A DNA stretch of 36,141 nt from Bacteroidetes bacterium CG2_30_33_31 (GTDB lineage Bacteria; Bacteroidota; Bacteroidia; Bacteroidales; UBA1556): positions 1 to 36,141 of the forward strand of contig MNXP01000049.1 of assembly GCA_001872625.1 (NCBI GenBank), written 5' to 3'. The position numbers and the translations under genes are program-made. This document shows positions 18,269 to 27,469 of the stretch, piece after piece; within the stretch, counting starts at the first letter, position 1, and every line of letters starts with the position of its first letter. The notes beneath the pieces are model-generated. The model saw nothing but the letters and a program-made list of their open reading frames with translations, was not told the origin of the DNA and searched no databases.

Positions 18269-19103
18269 TTTACAAATATTAGTGCTATTGCTTTTCGTCT
18301 TGTTGATTTCCTGCAACAAGAAGAAATCTGGTGAAGTGAAATTAGCTTCAGCTTATGAATTTACACTTTATCAAAGTGATTTGGAAAGCGTTATGCCAAA
18401 GAAAATTTCTAAAAGTGATAGCATTATTTTTGTTCAAAATTATATAAATCATTGGCTTCAGGAAAGAACTCTTATACATTTCTCCAAATCAAATATTGAT
18501 GATGATGAATTGCATTTGGATAAACAAATTGAAGACTATAAGAATTCTTTGTTGATTTACAGTTACCAAAAGAAATTTATTGAACAAAAACTTGATACTT
18601 TAATTTATGATAAAGAAATTGAAGATTATTATAATGCTCATAATCAAGATTTTCAATTGAAAGACAATATAGTTAAAGTTGCTTTTTTGAAAATGGATAA
18701 AAGATCAAAAAACTTGAAAGAAGCCCGAAAACTGTTAAAAGAATTTAATGAAAGCAATAAAAATAAAATTTCTGACCTCGCCGAGCGTTATGCCGACAAT
18801 TATTTTTTAGATAACAATGCATGGATTTTATTTGACGATTTATTGAAAGAGATACCAATTCAAACTTATAACCAAGAAGAGTTTTTAAGAAATAATACTT
18901 TCGTGGAACTAACAGATTCGCTTTATACAACATTCGTGAAGATAAGTGGATTCAAAACGAAAGAAAGTGTTTCTCCATTAAGTTTTGAATATGAGCGCAT
19001 TAGAATGATAATTTTAAGCAAACGTAAACAAGAATTATTGAAGAAATTGGAAGCAGATATTTTTAAAGAGGCTCAAGAAAGCGGTTCTACACATATATAT
19101 TAA
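18255..19103 (+). CDS. SurA/parvulin-related lipoprotein, PPIase domain degenerate
   Basis: A 282-residue lipoprotein with the lipobox LLISC (Cys20). The only start that gives a proper signal peptide is TTG at 18255, lying inside the previous gene (14-bp overlap); the frame is closed by a stop at 18246 and holds no ATG before the cysteine. The body has helix-rich SurA-like segments (IIFVQNYINHWLQERTLI, and YDKEIEDYYNAHNQDFQL typical of the entry to a parvulin domain), but the central domain lacks the H-I-L and G-x-H-I-I-K hallmarks. It probably acts as a lipid-anchored chaperone rather than an isomerase. It lies between two parvulin genes, 11 bp before surA. Confidence 0.75.
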   Translation: MKYNNLQILVLLLFVLLISCNKKKSGEVKLASAYEFTLYQSDLESVMPKKISKSDSIIFVQNYINHWLQERTLIHFSKSNIDDDELHLDKQIEDYKNSLLIYSYQKKFIEQKLDTLIYDKEIEDYYNAHNQDFQLKDNIVKVAFLKMDKRSKNLKEARKLLKEFNESNKNKISDLAERYADNYFLDNNAWILFDDLLKEIPIQTYNQEEFLRNNTFVELTDSLYTTFVKISGFKTKESVSPLSFEYERIRMIILSKRKQELLKKLEADIFKEAQESGSTHIY

Positions 19104-19114
19104 CAAATTTACTT

Positions 19115-20473
19115 ATGAATATAAAAAAGACTTTAGTGTTATTTACAGTCATTTATGGCAGCATTTTTTGCCAATCTGTATTGGCTCAAGACGGAAAAAA
19201 GACTGTAATAGATAAGGTAGTGGCTATTGTTGGCGAGAACTCAATTTTATATTCTGATATTGAAAATCAATACTTGCAATATATTATGCAAGGCAATATT
19301 GAAAATAGCCAAGAGGTTAGATGTCAAATTTTTGAAGAGATATTGTTCGGAAAATTATTGCTTAATCAGGCTCAACTTGATAGCATCGAAATTTCTGACG
19401 ATCAAGTAGAATCCGAAATGGATAGAAGGCTTCAATACTTCATAAGCCAGATTGGTTCTAAGGAAAAACTCGAAGAATATTATAATAAAAGTGTCATTGA
19501 TATCAAAAATGATTTACGCTCAATTATAAGAGAACAAATTCTTACTCAGCAAGTTAAAGGAAATATCGTTCAAAAAATAACTATTACACCTTCCGAAGTG
19601 AAAGAATATTTTAATAAGCTTCCTAAGGATAGTATTCCTATTATTGAATCGGAAATACGTTACGAAGTTATATCAATAAATCCATTGGTAAATGCCGAAG
19701 AGAAGGCCTACGCAAAAAGCAAAATAGAAGGAATAAGAGAGAGAATTGTAAAAGGAGAAGATTTTTCTACCCTTGCCCATATTTACTCCGAAGACCCTGG
19801 AAGTGCTGCAAAAGGTGGTGAACTGGGAGATTTTTCGCGGGGAGTGATGTATCCAGAATTCGAAGCAGCAGCTTTCGCTTTGCAGCCTGGAGAGATTTCA
19901 CCAATAATTGAAACGGATGCAGGCTTTCATGTTTTGATGCTTATAAAACGTAAAGGTGAATTTATAAATGTTCGTCATATACTTATTCAAACTAAAGTTT
20001 CGCCGCTTACAATACAAAATACTCAACAACGTGCCGATAGCGTATTTCAATTGATTCAGGCTGGGAATATGACTTTTGAAGACGCTGCTAAGAGATATTC
20101 CGATGATGATTATAAGGTAAATGGTGGACTGGCCATAAACCAAAACACTGGCAATAGCATTTTTTCCCCTGCCGAAATTGATAAAGATATGTTCTTTCAA
20201 CTTGATAGAATGACACCAAATCAAGTCTCAAAACCTTTTGTAATTAGGGAAGACCAGAACAAAACATCATTTAAAATTGTAAAGTTGATAAGCCGAACAT
20301 CACCTCATAAAGCCTCATTATCAACTGACTATGACGTAATTCAAAAAGCTGCACTTCAAAATAAAAAGGCCGAAGCTGTAGAAAAATGGATTAATGAAAG
20401 AGCAAAAGATACTTACATTCTGATAATTGATGAGAATTTTAAGAAGTGTAATTTTATGTACAAATGGATGTAA
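19115..20473 (+). CDS. surA: SurA-like periplasmic chaperone / peptidyl-prolyl isomerase
   Basis: A 452-residue protein of normal SurA length. It has a signal peptide (cleavage after SVLA, residue 24), the N-terminal SurA domain opening VIDKVVAIVGENSILYSDIE, parvulin domain 1 (about 180-285, with YSEDPGSAAKGGELGDFSRG and AGFHVLMLIKRKGE), and parvulin domain 2 (about 286-395, with NVRHILIQT and RYSDDDYKVNGG). In Proteobacteria SurA escorts outer membrane beta-barrel proteins to the BAM complex. The gene is the third folding factor in a row and is followed after 10 bp by a MoxR ATPase, an order I recall as common in Bacteroidota. Confidence 0.92.
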   Translation: MNIKKTLVLFTVIYGSIFCQSVLAQDGKKTVIDKVVAIVGENSILYSDIENQYLQYIMQGNIENSQEVRCQIFEEILFGKLLLNQAQLDSIEISDDQVESEMDRRLQYFISQIGSKEKLEEYYNKSVIDIKNDLRSIIREQILTQQVKGNIVQKITITPSEVKEYFNKLPKDSIPIIESEIRYEVISINPLVNAEEKAYAKSKIEGIRERIVKGEDFSTLAHIYSEDPGSAAKGGELGDFSRGVMYPEFEAAAFALQPGEISPIIETDAGFHVLMLIKRKGEFINVRHILIQTKVSPLTIQNTQQRADSVFQLIQAGNMTFEDAAKRYSDDDYKVNGGLAINQNTGNSIFSPAEIDKDMFFQLDRMTPNQVSKPFVIREDQNKTSFKIVKLISRTSPHKASLSTDYDVIQKAALQNKKAEAVEKWINERAKDTYILIIDENFKKCNFMYKWM

Positions 20474-20483
20474 TTAGAATTTT

Positions 20484-21452
20484 ATGACTTATAAAGATGA
20501 GATTACTGCCTTCGCGGCTTTTACAGATAAAACCAATGAAATTAAAAATGAAATATCAAAAATTATCGTTGGTCAAAATGATGTTATAAGAGATTTATTA
20601 ATTTCAATTTTTAGTAATGGTCATAGCCTTCTGATTGGCGTTCCTGGCTTAGCAAAAACTTTGATGGTCAATACTTTGGCTAAAGTATTAGGATTAGAAT
20701 TTAATAGAATTCAATTCACGCCAGACCTTATGCCATCTGACATTATTGGCATGGAAATATTAGATGAAAACAGAAAATTTAGATTTATGAAAGGACCTGT
20801 TTTTGCAAATATTATCTTGGCAGATGAAATCAACAGAACTCCACCTAAAACTCAATCGGCATTGTTGGAAGCTATGCAAGAAAAATCGGTTACTGTAGCT
20901 GGAAATAGCTATATTTTAGATGAACCTTTTTTTGTATTAGCTACCCAAAATCCAATAGAGCAGGAGGGAACTTACCCTTTGCCAGAGGCTCAGCTCGACA
21001 GATTTATGTTCAATATATTATTGGATTATCCATCATTTTTGGAAGAAATGAATGTTGTTAGAGGCACTACCACCGGAAAGATAAATGTTGTGAAAAATGT
21101 TATTTCAAAAGAAGAAATATTATTTTTTCAAAAGTTGCTTCTTCAAATGCCTGTAGCAGATAATGTATATGAATATGCTGTGAGATTGGTTTCTATGACT
21201 CGTCCAGAAACTGCCATGGCTCATGATTGGGCAAATAAATATTTATCGTGGGGTGCTGGACCACGCGCATCACAATATTTGATTATTGGTGCAAAAGTTC
21301 ATGCTGCTATAAATGGTAAATATTCTCCTGATATTGAAGATATTGACGCAATAGCCAATGCAGTATTAAGACATAGAATTGTAAAAAATTATAAGGCTGA
21401 GGCTGAAAGAATTTCTATAGAAGAAATTATTGGTAAGTTTCTGGAGAAGTAA
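20484..21452 (+). CDS. MoxR-family AAA+ ATPase
   Basis: A 322-residue AAA+ protein of the MoxR type. It shows Walker A GVPGLAKT (residues 52-59), Walker B with ILADEINRTPPKTQSALLEA (Asp114, Glu115), sensor 1 at ATQNPIEQEGTYPLPEAQLDRF and a lid domain ending in the helix after RHRIVKNYKAEA. MoxR ATPases act as chaperones that remodel or mature protein complexes, usually together with DUF58 and von Willebrand A proteins encoded next to them. Here no DUF58 gene follows; one occurs 11 kb away at 32436. The stop is only 12 bp from that of the convergent murB gene. Confidence 0.93.
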   Translation: MTYKDEITAFAAFTDKTNEIKNEISKIIVGQNDVIRDLLISIFSNGHSLLIGVPGLAKTLMVNTLAKVLGLEFNRIQFTPDLMPSDIIGMEILDENRKFRFMKGPVFANIILADEINRTPPKTQSALLEAMQEKSVTVAGNSYILDEPFFVLATQNPIEQEGTYPLPEAQLDRFMFNILLDYPSFLEEMNVVRGTTTGKINVVKNVISKEEILFFQKLLLQMPVADNVYEYAVRLVSMTRPETAMAHDWANKYLSWGAGPRASQYLIIGAKVHAAINGKYSPDIEDIDAIANAVLRHRIVKNYKAEAERISIEEIIGKFLEK

Positions 21453-21464
21453 AATTGCTAATAA

Positions 21465-22487
21465 TTAATTACCAATTATATTAACTTCTGGCTCTAAAAA
21501 GATATCATATATATCTTTTATACTTATTATTATTTCATTGGCAATATGCATGATATCTTCTCCTGAAGCTTCCCCATTTTTGTTAATTATAACCAATGCT
21601 TGATCTTTGTGCACAGCGGCAGAGCCCATTTCTTTGCCTTTCCAACCGGCATTTTCTATCAACCAGCCAGCAGCTATTTTATAGCAATTTTCATTAAGCT
21701 TATAACTCATCATCTGTGGGAAAATATTTTTAAGATGAAAATATTTTTCCTCATTTACTAAAGGATTTTTAAAAAAACTACCAGCATTGCCAATTATTTT
21801 TGGGTCGGGGAGTTTTGAAGCTCTAATTTCACTTATACACTGAGAAAGTTCGAGTTGATTTGGCTTTGCAATTCCCTTGGATTTCAGTTTTTCTGTTATA
21901 CTCCCATAATCCAATTTTAGCTTACCATGTTTTTTTAGCTTGAATACGACTTCATAAATAATGAACTTATCTCGTAAGTCAGTCTTGAAAATCGAACTTC
22001 TATAGCTAAACTTACAATCGCTATTTGAAAAAGTTTTAAAACTGCCATTTTCTATATCTAAAGCAATAACTTCTTCTATATACTCTTGAACTTCAACACC
22101 ATAAGCTCCTATATTTTGTATTGGCGTTGAACCAACTTGGCCAGGAATATCAATCAGATTTTCGAGCCCAAACAAACTCTTCGAAAGACTAAAATTAATA
22201 AGATTATTCCAATCTTCTCCCGCCTTAACCGAAACCAACACATCAGCATTATTATCAATTGAACTTATTCCTTTATTGCTAATTTTGATGACTGTTCCTT
22301 GAAAATTTGAGATAAATAGTGTGTTATTGCCACCGCCAAGAATGTATATTGGCTTAATGATATTTCTCCAATTTGCCTGTAAATCAATGAAATCAGCTTC
22401 ATTGTTTAGCTCAATAAAATTTTCAGCAACCACTTTTATCTTAAAAGAATTTAATTGGCTCAGATCTTTGTTTGAAATAATTTCCAT
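21465..22487 (-). CDS. murB: UDP-N-acetylenolpyruvoylglucosamine reductase
   Basis: Reduces UDP-GlcNAc-enolpyruvate to UDP-MurNAc with NADPH, an early cytosolic step of peptidoglycan synthesis. The 340-residue length and layout are those of type I (E. coli-like) MurB: FAD-binding PIYILGGGNNTLF, IPGQVGSTPIQNIGAYGVE, SYRSSIFK with Arg163, the proton donor Ser237 in GNAGSFFKNP, AGWLIENAGWKG with AAVHKDQALV, and the C-terminal LEPEV with the catalytic Glu. The gene stands alone on the minus strand with its own promoter-like element and a hairpin in its leader. Confidence 0.96.
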   Translation of the reverse strand: MEIISNKDLSQLNSFKIKVVAENFIELNNEADFIDLQANWRNIIKPIYILGGGNNTLFISNFQGTVIKISNKGISSIDNNADVLVSVKAGEDWNNLINFSLSKSLFGLENLIDIPGQVGSTPIQNIGAYGVEVQEYIEEVIALDIENGSFKTFSNSDCKFSYRSSIFKTDLRDKFIIYEVVFKLKKHGKLKLDYGSITEKLKSKGIAKPNQLELSQCISEIRASKLPDPKIIGNAGSFFKNPLVNEEKYFHLKNIFPQMMSYKLNENCYKIAAGWLIENAGWKGKEMGSAAVHKDQALVIINKNGEASGEDIMHIANEIIISIKDIYDIFLEPEVNIIGN

Positions 22488-22524
22488 TGATATTTAAAAA
22501 ATACAATTTAAAAAATTTTATATT

Positions 22525-22546
22525 AAAAAGGAACTATTTCCTTTTT
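22525..22546 (-). promoter_or_regulatory. Hairpin in the murB leader (possible attenuator)
   Basis: AAAAAGGAA (22525-22533) pairs with TTCCTTTTT (22538-22546) around a 4-nt loop. On the minus strand it lies between the predicted murB start of transcription and the ATG, and is followed by a T-rich stretch. It could act as a weak terminator or regulatory stem. Confidence 0.35.
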
Positions 22547-22566
22547 GGTATAATTTTAAGATTGCA

Positions 22567-22574
22567 CAAATTTA
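22567..22574 (-). promoter_or_regulatory. -7 element upstream of murB
   Basis: The minus strand reads TAAATTTG (TAnnTTTG), 80 bp before the murB ATG. The TTG found upstream on that strand is at a shorter spacing (15 bp) than usual. Confidence 0.4.
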
Positions 22575-22658
22575 TAACAAAACCTCATACAAGAAAGAAT
22601 TTTACTTATGACTTTCGCTACTTGATTAAGCAACTTTTATAATAAATCAATTATAAAA

Positions 22659-22666
22659 TATTTTTG
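22659..22666 (+). promoter_or_regulatory. Possible -7 element for the MFS transporter gene
   Basis: TATTTTTG fits the consensus but lies 242 bp before the ATG at 22908, and no TTG sits at -33. The 22488-22907 gap is very AT-rich; apart from these promoter-like elements and the murB hairpin I see no gene or known riboswitch in it. Confidence 0.25.
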
Positions 22667-22907
22667 AATTAGCTCTGCTTACATTATAATCTTTTACTAC
22701 TTTTACAATCATTTTGTATGAGTTTTTAATGCAAAATAATTTTTAACAATCTAATTTTTGGAGAATATTAAATTCGTTTTTTTTAGATTAAACGCTTATA
22801 AAATTATTATTAGAATTAACTTTTCTAAGACAATGTTTTAATTTTTTTTATTTAAGTACCAAGTGAAGAACATCTTATATTATTAACATAAAAATTTATT
22901 TTAACTC

Positions 22908-24137
22908 ATGAAAAACCAAGAAGGCATTAAAAATCCATTTAATATTGTAGTTATTGTAGCTGCATTAGGTTATTTTGTAGATATTTACGATTTGATTTTG
23001 TTTGGAATTGTAAGAGTACCAAGTTTGAAAGGAATTGGTATTTCCGATGATATGTTATTAAGTCAAGGTATTTATTTGCTTAATATGCAGATGATAGGAA
23101 TGCTAATTGGAGGAATAATTTGGGGAATAATGGGTGATAAAAAAGGTAGATTACCAGTTTTATTTTTTACAATATCTCTATATTCACTTGCCAATATTCT
23201 CAATGGATTTGTTCAGAATATAGATCAATATGCATTTTTAAGATTCTTTGCCGGATTAGGTCTTGCTGGTGAACTTGGTATTGGAATTACATTAGTATCG
23301 GAAGTTATGAGCACTGAAAAACGTGGATATGGAACTGCTTTGGTTTCAGGAATAGGTATTTTTGGTGCAGTATTAGGTTTTATTGTTGCTGATGTGTTCG
23401 ATTGGCGCGTAGCATACTGGCTCGGAGGCGCATTAGGCATACTTTTGCTTTTCCTACGTGCCACCGTGCTCGAATCTGGCATGTTTGAAAAAACAAAAGC
23501 AAAATATTCAAATATAAAAAGAGGAAATTTTATAAGTCTTTTTACCAATAGAGATAGATTTTTGAAATATCTCTACAGCATTATTATTGGAATTCCTATT
23601 TGGTTTATTGTGAGCATTTTAGTAATTCAATCTCCAGAATTGGGTAAACTTTTAAATGTTCAAGGTGTTGTTAACGGTGGTGCTGCTGTTTCTTATCACT
23701 ATATTGGTATTGCCACTGGAAGTTTGCTTATTGGATTTTTTAGCGAATGGATAAAATCTCGAAGAAAAGTGGTTTATTTTTCTCTCTTTTTCTTGATTAT
23801 AATTATTTCTATATTGTTATTTTCTAATGGATTATCCTTAGGAATATTTTATGCAATCATGGGAATTTTAGGACTTGGTGCAGGTTATTGGGCTGTATTT
23901 ATTACCATGGCTTCTGAGCAATTTGGCACTAATATCAGAGCTACCGTTACCACCACGGTGCCCAATTTTGTTCGCGGTGCCACAGTTCCAATTACTTCCT
24001 CAGTTCTATTTCTCTCGCATAAATACGGTTTGGTTAATGCCGGAATTATTGTGGGAACAGTCTGTTTTATTTTAGCCATCATTGCCTTATCACTAATTAA
24101 GGAGACTTATAATAAAGATTTAGATTATGTAGAATAG
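22908..24137 (+). CDS. MFS transporter (metabolite:H+ symporter-like)
   Basis: A 409-residue protein with 12 predicted membrane helices. Features of the major facilitator superfamily are GYFVDIYDLILFGIVR in helix 1, the loop 2-3 motif GIMGDKKGRLPVLF, the helix 4-5 stretch RFFAGLGLAGELGIGITLVSE (as in the sugar/organic-acid symporter subgroup), and a central cytoplasmic loop near residues 190-220. The substrate is not evident; close patterns occur in carboxylate or sugar-phosphate porters. It stands alone between murB (divergent) and the AMP nucleosidase gene. Confidence 0.85.
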   Translation: MKNQEGIKNPFNIVVIVAALGYFVDIYDLILFGIVRVPSLKGIGISDDMLLSQGIYLLNMQMIGMLIGGIIWGIMGDKKGRLPVLFFTISLYSLANILNGFVQNIDQYAFLRFFAGLGLAGELGIGITLVSEVMSTEKRGYGTALVSGIGIFGAVLGFIVADVFDWRVAYWLGGALGILLLFLRATVLESGMFEKTKAKYSNIKRGNFISLFTNRDRFLKYLYSIIIGIPIWFIVSILVIQSPELGKLLNVQGVVNGGAAVSYHYIGIATGSLLIGFFSEWIKSRRKVVYFSLFFLIIIISILLFSNGLSLGIFYAIMGILGLGAGYWAVFITMASEQFGTNIRATVTTTVPNFVRGATVPITSSVLFLSHKYGLVNAGIIVGTVCFILAIIALSLIKETYNKDLDYVE

Positions 24138-24232
24138 TAATTATCTATTTTCTACTAAAATCTTCACATTCTTCAAAACCTATCAAACAGTGATTTTAAA
24201 GACATTTGATGAATTGGTGCTTCTAAATTTTG

Positions 24233-24240
24233 TAATTTCG
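24233..24240 (+). promoter_or_regulatory. Possible -7 element of the amn-holA operon
   Basis: TAATTTCG differs from TAnnTTTG at one base and lies 18 bp before the ATG at 24258. An upstream TTG at 24214-24216 is at a short spacing of 16 bp. Confidence 0.35.
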
Positions 24241-24257
24241 CAGCATAATATTTAATT

Positions 24258-25028
24258 ATGACCAAAGAAGAAATTGTAAATAGTTGGTTACCAAGATATA
24301 CTGGCACTACTTTAGAACAGTTTGGAAGATATATTTTGCTGACAAATTTTTCTAATTACGTTGAAATATTTTCACAAATTACAGGTGCTGAGATAAAAGG
24401 AGAGGATAAAGCGATGCCCAACGCCACGAGTGGATCAATCACCATGATTAATTTTGGCATGGGAAGCCCTAACGCTGCTACAATTATGGATTTGCTTTCG
24501 GCCATTAACCCAGAAGCAGTAGTTTTTCTAGGCAAATGTGGAGGTCTGAAATCCAAGAATAATTTAGGAGATTTCATCCTTCCAATAGCCGCAATCAGAG
24601 GTGAAGGAACTTCAATTGATTATTTTCCTCCAGAAGTTCCCGCTTTACCAGCATTTGCCTTACAAAAAACTATTAGCGCCTCTATTAGAGATCATAAACT
24701 CGATTATTGGACTGGCACAATTTATACAACCAATAGAAGAGTTTGGGAACACGATGAAGATTTTAAAAACTACTTAATTAAAACTCGCGCCATGGGTGTT
24801 GATATGGAAACAGCTACTATCTTCATGGTTGGATTTTATAATCAAATACCTACTGGCGCATTGCTTTTAGTTTCTGATCAGCCAATGATTTCTGAAGGTA
24901 TAAAAACTGCTAAAAGTGATAAATTTGTTACAGAAAAATTTGTGCATGAACACATTTCTATTGGAATAGATTCCTTACTGAAACTTGAAAAAGGAAGTTT
25001 GACAGTCAAACATTTAAGATTCGATTAA
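24258..25028 (+). CDS. amn: AMP nucleosidase (short form)
   Basis: Splits AMP into adenine and ribose 5-phosphate, linking purine salvage to the adenylate pool. The 256-residue protein has the nucleoside phosphorylase/hydrolase fold: INFGMGSPNAATIMDLL, FLGKCGGL, the substrate-ribose motif VDMETATIF (Glu184) and the general acid in LLLVSDQPM (Asp207). It lacks the N-terminal regulatory domain of the roughly 480-residue enterobacterial enzyme, as is usual in Bacteroidota. Its stop codon shares one base with the start of holA (TAATG), so the two are translationally coupled. A different purine nucleosidase activity cannot be excluded. Confidence 0.88.
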   Translation: MTKEEIVNSWLPRYTGTTLEQFGRYILLTNFSNYVEIFSQITGAEIKGEDKAMPNATSGSITMINFGMGSPNAATIMDLLSAINPEAVVFLGKCGGLKSKNNLGDFILPIAAIRGEGTSIDYFPPEVPALPAFALQKTISASIRDHKLDYWTGTIYTTNRRVWEHDEDFKNYLIKTRAMGVDMETATIFMVGFYNQIPTGALLLVSDQPMISEGIKTAKSDKFVTEKFVHEHISIGIDSLLKLEKGSLTVKHLRFD

Positions 25029-26038
25029 TGGCTGCCCAAACCTACCATGAAATAATTAAGGACATAGAAAGAAAGATGTTTCATAGCATCTATTTGCTTC
25101 ATGGCGAAGAAGACTATTTTATAGACGAAATTTGCAATGCAATTGAAGCTAATGTATTGGAAGATAGTGAAAAAGATTTTAATCAAACAGTAGTTTATGG
25201 TAGAGATATTGACGTAATTTCTCTTATTTCAATGGCCAAAAGATATCCAATGATGTCCAATCACCAGGTTATTTTAGTGAAAGAAGCACAGAACCTAAAA
25301 AATATTGAAAGCCTCGAATCTTATGCTGCTAACCCACAGAAATCAACTATTCTTGTAATTTGCCACAAACACTCAAAAATCGATGGAAGGAAAAAATTTG
25401 CCCAGACTTTAAAAGCTAAGAAACATTTTATATTCGAGGCAAAACCTTTATACGACAATCAAATTCCAGAATGGATCGAAAATTATATTAGAACTCATGG
25501 TTATGAAATTGGACCAGAGAGTTCAATGCTTTTGTCTGAAAATCTTGGAAGTGATTTATCCAGAATCACCAACGAAATAAAAAAACTTTTTATATCTATT
25601 CCCAAAGGTAGTAAAATCTCTCAAGAGAATATCGAAGAAAATATTGGTATCAGCAAAGATTATAATGTTTTTGAATTGCAAAGAGCTCTTGGCAAAAAAA
25701 ATGTGATGAAAGCCAATCAAATAATATTTCATTTTGCTAATGATCCACGCAAATTTCCAATTGTTATGGTTGTTCCTATGCTCTATAATTATTTCATTAA
25801 TCTTATGACAATTCATGCTGTAGCTGACAAATCTCAAAGAAATATTGCTGCAGCTTTAACCATAAATCCATTTTTCGTAAAGGAATATATAAGTGCTTAC
25901 AGAAATTATAGTTATAATAAACTCTTTAAAATAATTGGCTACTTAAGGGAATATGACATGATATCAAAAGGATGGAAAAATTCTGGCATTGAAGATGGAG
26001 AAATATACAAAGAGCTAATTTTTAAAATTTTACATTAA
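25028..26038 (+). CDS. holA: DNA polymerase III subunit delta
   Basis: A 336-residue clamp-loader subunit that opens the beta sliding clamp. The N-terminal AAA+-like domain begins SIYLLHGEEDYFIDEICNAI, without a functional Walker A as is normal for delta, and continues with ILVKEAQNLKNIESLESY and STILVICHKHSKID. The DNA-pol III delta C-terminal region contains DLSRITNEIKKL, NVFELQRALGKKN and a collar domain. The length is normal. The start overlaps the amn stop by one base. Confidence 0.92.
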   Translation: MAAQTYHEIIKDIERKMFHSIYLLHGEEDYFIDEICNAIEANVLEDSEKDFNQTVVYGRDIDVISLISMAKRYPMMSNHQVILVKEAQNLKNIESLESYAANPQKSTILVICHKHSKIDGRKKFAQTLKAKKHFIFEAKPLYDNQIPEWIENYIRTHGYEIGPESSMLLSENLGSDLSRITNEIKKLFISIPKGSKISQENIEENIGISKDYNVFELQRALGKKNVMKANQIIFHFANDPRKFPIVMVVPMLYNYFINLMTIHAVADKSQRNIAAALTINPFFVKEYISAYRNYSYNKLFKIIGYLREYDMISKGWKNSGIEDGEIYKELIFKILH

Positions 26039-26103
26039 TAATGAAAATCGCAAAAAAATTTTCATTTTTATTCAATAATAAAAATGAAAAAATACTGTAT
26101 TAC

Positions 26104-26133
26104 TTGAATTTTCAGAATATATTAATACATTTG
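26104..26133 (+). promoter_or_regulatory. glyA promoter (-33 TTG and -7 TACATTTG)
   Basis: TTG at 26104-26106 and TACATTTG at 26126-26133 are 19 bp apart, an excellent match to the Bacteroidota consensus. The predicted leader to the ATG at 26186 is about 45 nt. Confidence 0.75.
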
Positions 26134-26185
26134 TGAAGTAAATTTTAGACTTGATAATGTAATTAAGTCATTATAAATCAATAAT

Positions 26186-27466
26186 ATGAAAAGAGATTAT
26201 CAAATATTTGACCTTATTGAAGATGAGCATCAAAGACAGAAAAATGGTATTGAACTTATTGCTTCAGAAAATTTCGTTAGCCCTCAAGTCTTGGAAGCTA
26301 TGGGCTCTGTACTCACCAACAAATATGCTGAAGGTTATCCTGGAAAAAGATATTATGGTGGTTGTCAAATAGTTGACCAGACTGAACAATTGGCAATAGA
26401 TAGAGCAAAAGCGCTTTTTGGAGCCGAATATGTTAATGTTCAACCCCATTCAGGTGCACAGGCAAATGCAGCCGTATTTTTCGCTTGTCTAAAATTGGGC
26501 GATACATTTATGGGTTTGGATTTGGCTCACGGTGGACATTTATCTCATGGCTCTCCTGTTAATTTATCTGGTATAAATTATAACGCAATTCATTATCATG
26601 TAAATGAAAATACGGGTTTGATAGATTATGAGGAAATGGAAAAACTGGCTAAAGAATATAAACCAAAAATGATTGTTGCCGGTGCTTCTGCATATTCACG
26701 AGATTGGGATTTTAAACTTATGCGACAAATTGCCGATAGTGTTGGCGCTTTGTTAATGGCAGATATTGCTCATCCTGCAGGACTTATTGCCAAAGGACTT
26801 ATGAATGATCCTTTGCCATACTGTCAAATAGTTACCACCACCACTCACAAAACTTTGCGAGGTCCTCGTGGTGGAATGATTATGATGGGAAAAGATTTTG
26901 AAAATCCTTGGGGACAAACGACTCCATCAGGCGAAATAAAAATGATGTCACAAATAATTAATTTCTCTGTTTTCCCAGGTCAACAAGGTGGTCCGCTTGA
27001 ACATATAATTGCTGCTAAAGCTGTAGCTTTTGGCGAAGCACTTACTGACGATTTTATGCTTTATGCTATTCAAGTTAAAAAAAATGCAAAAGTTATGGCA
27101 GAAGCATTTATGGCAAAGGGCTATAAAGTGATATCTGGAGGAACAGATAATCATTCTATGCTTATAGATTTGCGTAGCAAAGTTCCAGAAATTACTGGTA
27201 AAATGGTTGAAAACACTTTGGTAAAAGCCGACATAACTATTAATAAAAATATGGTTCCTTTCGACAGCCGTTCTCCATTTCAAACATCTGGATTGAGAGT
27301 TGGAACGCCAGCAATTACTACTCGTGGACTTAAAGAAAAGCACATGTTAATTATTGTAGATATGATTGATAGAGTTATCATGAACATTGATAATGAAGAT
27401 GTTATAAATGTAGTTAAGAAAGAAGTTAATGAACTGATGGCAGATTTTCCAATGTTTGCTTATTAG
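26186..27466 (+). CDS. glyA: Serine hydroxymethyltransferase
   Basis: Interconverts serine and glycine with tetrahydrofolate, the main source of one-carbon units. The 426-residue PLP enzyme shows [19 protein letters not shown] near the N-terminus, [16 protein letters not shown], the [15 protein letters not shown] substrate region and the PLP-lysine motif [14 protein letters not shown] (Lys222), then [20 protein letters not shown] and [15 protein letters not shown] at the C-terminal side. It forms a single-gene unit with its own promoter and a strong terminator. Confidence 0.97.
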   Translation: MKRDYQIFDLIEDEHQRQKNGIELIASENFVSPQVLEAMGSVLTNKYAEGYPGKRYYGGCQIVDQTEQLAIDRAKALFGAEYVNVQPHSGAQANAAVFFACLKLGDTFMGLDLAHGGHLSHGSPVNLSGINYNAIHYHVNENTGLIDYEEMEKLAKEYKPKMIVAGASAYSRDWDFKLMRQIADSVGALLMADIAHPAGLIAKGLMNDPLPYCQIVTTTTHKTLRGPRGGMIMMGKDFENPWGQTTPSGEIKMMSQIINFSVFPGQQGGPLEHIIAAKAVAFGEALTDDFMLYAIQVKKNAKVMAEAFMAKGYKVISGGTDNHSMLIDLRSKVPEITGKMVENTLVKADITINKNMVPFDSRSPFQTSGLRVGTPAITTRGLKEKHMLIIVDMIDRVIMNIDNEDVINVVKKEVNELMADFPMFAY

Positions 27467-27469
27467 AAA

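Noticed and set aside
22584-22722. Inverted repeat CTCATACAA ... TTGTATGAG, arms 121 bp apart
   Set aside because: A 9-bp match in a 420-bp AT-rich gap is expected by chance fairly often; there is no flanking mobile-element gene or target duplication.
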